Shown here one piece after another: positions 15,881-16,696 of a stretch of 16,696 bases of DNA; within the stretch, counting starts at the first letter, position 1, and the number at the start of each line of letters is the position of its first letter. Below the pieces are notes generated by a model. The model saw nothing but the letters and a program-made list of their open reading frames with translations, had not been told where the DNA came from and searched no databases. The position numbers and the translations under genes were made by a program. The stretch is from an uncultured Clostridia bacterium (GTDB lineage: Bacteria; Bacillota; Clostridia; Oscillospirales; Acutalibacteraceae), in assembly GCA_958436475.1 (NCBI GenBank), contig CAUBKG010000047.1:1-16696 (forward strand), given 5' to 3'.

Positions 15881-15955
15881 CACATTTTAAAGCTGCCTCC
15901 CGTATACTGGTAATAGACCGCACCGTGTCAAATCCAGGAAAGGGAGGATATGTGC

Positions 15956-16102
15956 ATGAGCAGGCGACGGAACAAATCAGGCGCCATCGGTATAGCGTTT
16001 GCGCTGGGGCTGCTTTTTTATTGCTTTTGCCCCCCGCATGTTTTGGTGACACTGCTTGCAATCGCGCTGATCCTGATGGGAATATTCTCCTGCCGGCACT
16101 GA
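15956..16102 (+). CDS. Small predicted single-helix membrane peptide, 48 aa
   Basis: A short gene upstream of spoVM. ATG 15956 has AGGGAGG at 15941-15947, ideal 8-nt spacing; an in-frame ATG at 15950 is too close to that site. The product starts MSRRRNKSG (positive, probably inside). Two hydrophobic runs follow, IGIAFALGLLFYCFCPP and HVLVTLLAIALILMGIF, ending SCRH. The FCPP turn between them suggests a hairpin or one kinked helix. Four cysteines in 48 residues is high. I do not recognise a named family, although similar tiny Cys-Pro-containing membrane peptides occur in Clostridia. It shares a reading frame with spoVM, separated by its TGA stop. An overlapping 64-codon frame (15925-16119) lacks a comparable start signal. 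Confidence 0.6.
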   Translation: MSRRRNKSGAIGIAFALGLLFYCFCPPHVLVTLLAIALILMGIFSCRH

Positions 16103-16150
16103 CCGGGGCGGAGCTCTAACCAATCAGGCGGCGCGCGGATGTTCGGCATG

Positions 16151-16195
16151 TCCGGCGGCATGCGGGACGCCCGGCAGAACCGATGGGCCGCCGGA
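16151..16195 (+). promoter_or_regulatory. Stem-loop just upstream of the spoVM ribosome binding site
   Basis: TCCGGCGGC (16151-16159) pairs perfectly over 9 bp with GCCGCCGGA (16187-16195). A nested hairpin CGGG-acgc-CCCG style (16163-16173) sits in the loop. The outer stem ends 1-2 nt before the AAAAGGTGG ribosome binding site (16197-16205). It could affect spoVM translation or mRNA stability; no known riboswitch class was recognised. Confidence 0.45.
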
Positions 16196-16210
16196 GAAAA
16201 GGTGGCTGTT

Positions 16211-16291
16211 ATGAAGGTAGTTGTAGTCAGAAGTCCTAAGCTCGTAAGCGGGCTGCTGCGGTTGCTGTTTGGTATTCGAAAAGACGGATAA
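16211..16291 (+). CDS. spoVM: Stage V sporulation protein M (SpoVM), 26 aa
   Basis: A 26-codon gene: MKVVVVRSPKLV then SGLLRLLFGIRKDG. Length and layout match Bacillus subtilis SpoVM, also 26 aa: MK start, hydrophobic N-terminus, proline at position 9, an amphipathic helix rich in Leu/Gly with a basic residue in the middle, and an RKD end. SpoVM is known to recognise the convex forespore surface by inserting its amphipathic helix, and to anchor SpoIVA for coat assembly. AAAAGGTGG at 16197-16205 gives a well-placed start at 16211. An in-frame ATG at 16139 would add 24 residues but has no good ribosome binding site. Location after thiN matches the Bacillus order rpe-thiN-spoVM. Expression in the mother cell under sigma-E is expected from Bacillus, not shown here. 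Confidence 0.9.
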   Translation: MKVVVVRSPKLVSGLLRLLFGIRKDG

Positions 16292-16446
16292 AGGCGTACA
16301 TACCGGCTTCCCGCCGGCCTACGCTTCGGAAAGCGCTTTCCATTGAAAATAAATAGAGAAATCCGCAGAGGAAACAGGCCTGCGGCGCCGGGGGTATACG
16401 CTCCCGGAAAAAATCGGAAAACCGGCTGGTATACAGCCGGTTTTTT
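16292..16446 (+). other. Hairpin-rich non-coding segment after spoVM
   Basis: No gene was found here on either strand. Successive inverted repeats: CCGGC-ttccc-GCCGG near 16303-16317; a perfect palindrome GGAAAGCGCTTTCC (16328-16341); CCGCAG...CTGCGG (16363-16385); CCGGGGG...CTCCCGG (16388-16407); and the terminator hairpin (16418-16444). The last two loops both carry the self-complementary GTATAC. It could be a structured 3' UTR of spoVM or an independent small RNA; no known family was recognised. Confidence 0.4.
16418..16446 (+). terminator. Intrinsic terminator after spoVM
   Basis: AAAACCGGCTG (16418-16428), loop GTATA, CAGCCGGTTTT (16434-16444), with six T from 16441. A perfect 11-bp stem. 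It separates the spoVM transcript from the DUF3794 gene. Confidence 0.92.
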
Positions 16447-16514
16447 GCATATATAGGACAAAGTCGGAATAGTATTGTTTAGAAACTATCAAAGGAACAA
16501 AGGAGAGGTCTCAC

Positions 16515-16696
16515 ATGGAACTCAATTTAAAGCATCAGGCGCTGGCAATAAACAAGAATGTTTTCGAGGTGTTTGGTGAACTTCCGGTCGACGTGGAAAT
16601 CACCCTCCCCGATTACTGCCCGGATATTGCCCATATGCTCAAATGCTGCGTAACGCCGCAGATCGATTCCAAGCATATCAGCGGGGAAAGGCTGGA
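16515..16696 (+). CDS. DUF3794 (SPOCS) domain protein, SipL-like, N-terminal part
   Basis: The first 60 codons only; the gene runs off the right edge. The sequence starts MELNLKHQALAINKNVFEVF, followed by VDVEITLPDYCPDIAHMLKC. LPDYCPDI is the hallmark of the DUF3794/SPOCS domain, found in Clostridia spore-coat-associated proteins, often in tandem copies with a C-terminal LysM domain. The Clostridioides difficile member SipL binds SpoIVA and is required for coat attachment. Whether this protein has LysM and how many DUF3794 copies it has cannot be seen. ATG 16515 has AGGAGAGG about 6 nt upstream. It lies after a terminator, so it has its own promoter. Proximity to spoVM fits a forespore-surface role. 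Confidence 0.85.
   Translation, partial: MELNLKHQALAINKNVFEVFGELPVDVEITLPDYCPDIAHMLKCCVTPQIDSKHISGERL

Noticed and set aside
15925..16119. 64-codon frame overlapping the 48-aa gene
   Set aside because: Its start has no ribosome binding site; the AGGGAGG at 15941-15947 serves the other frame, which also gives a coherent membrane peptide.
16139..16210. N-terminal extension of spoVM from ATG 16139
   Set aside because: It would give ~50 aa, unlike the family, and has no good ribosome binding site; the sequence is better explained as the stem-loop leader.
16018..16461. 147-codon minus-strand frame over the spoVM region
   Set aside because: It crosses the terminator and spoVM, shows no known domain, and has no start signal I can support.
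1..16696. CRISPR array, prophage, insertion sequence or defence system
   Set aside because: No regularly spaced repeats, transposase, integrase or phage-like genes; nearly all DNA is accounted for by conserved housekeeping genes.

Overview
The window reads as chromosome from a spore-forming, GC-rich member of the Clostridia, most likely of the Ruminococcaceae/Oscillospiraceae kind. This rests on gene content and order: the Firmicutes run yicC-remA-gmk-rpoZ-priA-def-fmt-rsmB-rlmN-prpC-prkC-rsgA-thiN, a PASTA-domain kinase with its PP2C phosphatase, a GSIII-type glutamine synthetase, and spoVM followed by a DUF3794 (SPOCS) protein. No 16S gene is present, so finer placement is not possible. Every gene is on the + strand. 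I see no mobile element, CRISPR array, tRNA or rRNA.

Layout. (1) 1-487: 3' end of a type III glutamine synthetase and its intrinsic terminator. (2) 508-1242: a monocistronic HdeD/DUF308 membrane protein, with a promoter whose -10 lies in a perfect 14-bp inverted repeat, ending in a terminator. (3) 1269-2495: tgt, queuosine-pathway tRNA-guanine transglycosylase, with its own candidate promoter. (4) 2511-15880: a long housekeeping operon with tight spacing and several overlapping start/stop codons. It covers RNA turnover (yicC), a matrix regulator (remA), GMP kinase and RNAP omega, replication restart (priA), formyl-Met handling (def, fmt), a membrane zinc metallopeptidase, rRNA/tRNA methylation (rsmB, rlmN), the PrpC/PrkC signalling pair, ribosome assembly (rsgA) and thiamine pyrophosphate synthesis (thiN). 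Compared with Bacillus subtilis, coaBC (between rpoZ and priA) and rpe (between rsgA and thiN) are absent. (5) 15881-16696: a sporulation-flavoured tail. It holds a 48-codon predicted one-helix membrane peptide, a 26-codon SpoVM, a hairpin-rich segment ending in a terminator, and the start of a DUF3794 protein related to SipL.

How the genes fit together. Def and Fmt act at the two ends of formyl-methionine use. RsmB and RlmN modify rRNA, and RsgA checks 30S maturation. PrkC senses the cell wall through PASTA repeats and PrpC reverses its phosphorylations; in B. subtilis PrkC also triggers germination. SpoVM and SipL-type proteins both act at the forespore surface with SpoIVA, so the 3' end of the window links the housekeeping operon to spore-coat assembly.

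The points most worth a second look are the two small genes (the 48-aa peptide and spoVM), the structured RNA segment after spoVM, the hdeD palindromic promoter, and a well-formed promoter inside the 3' end of rlmN that would give prpC-prkC independent expression.
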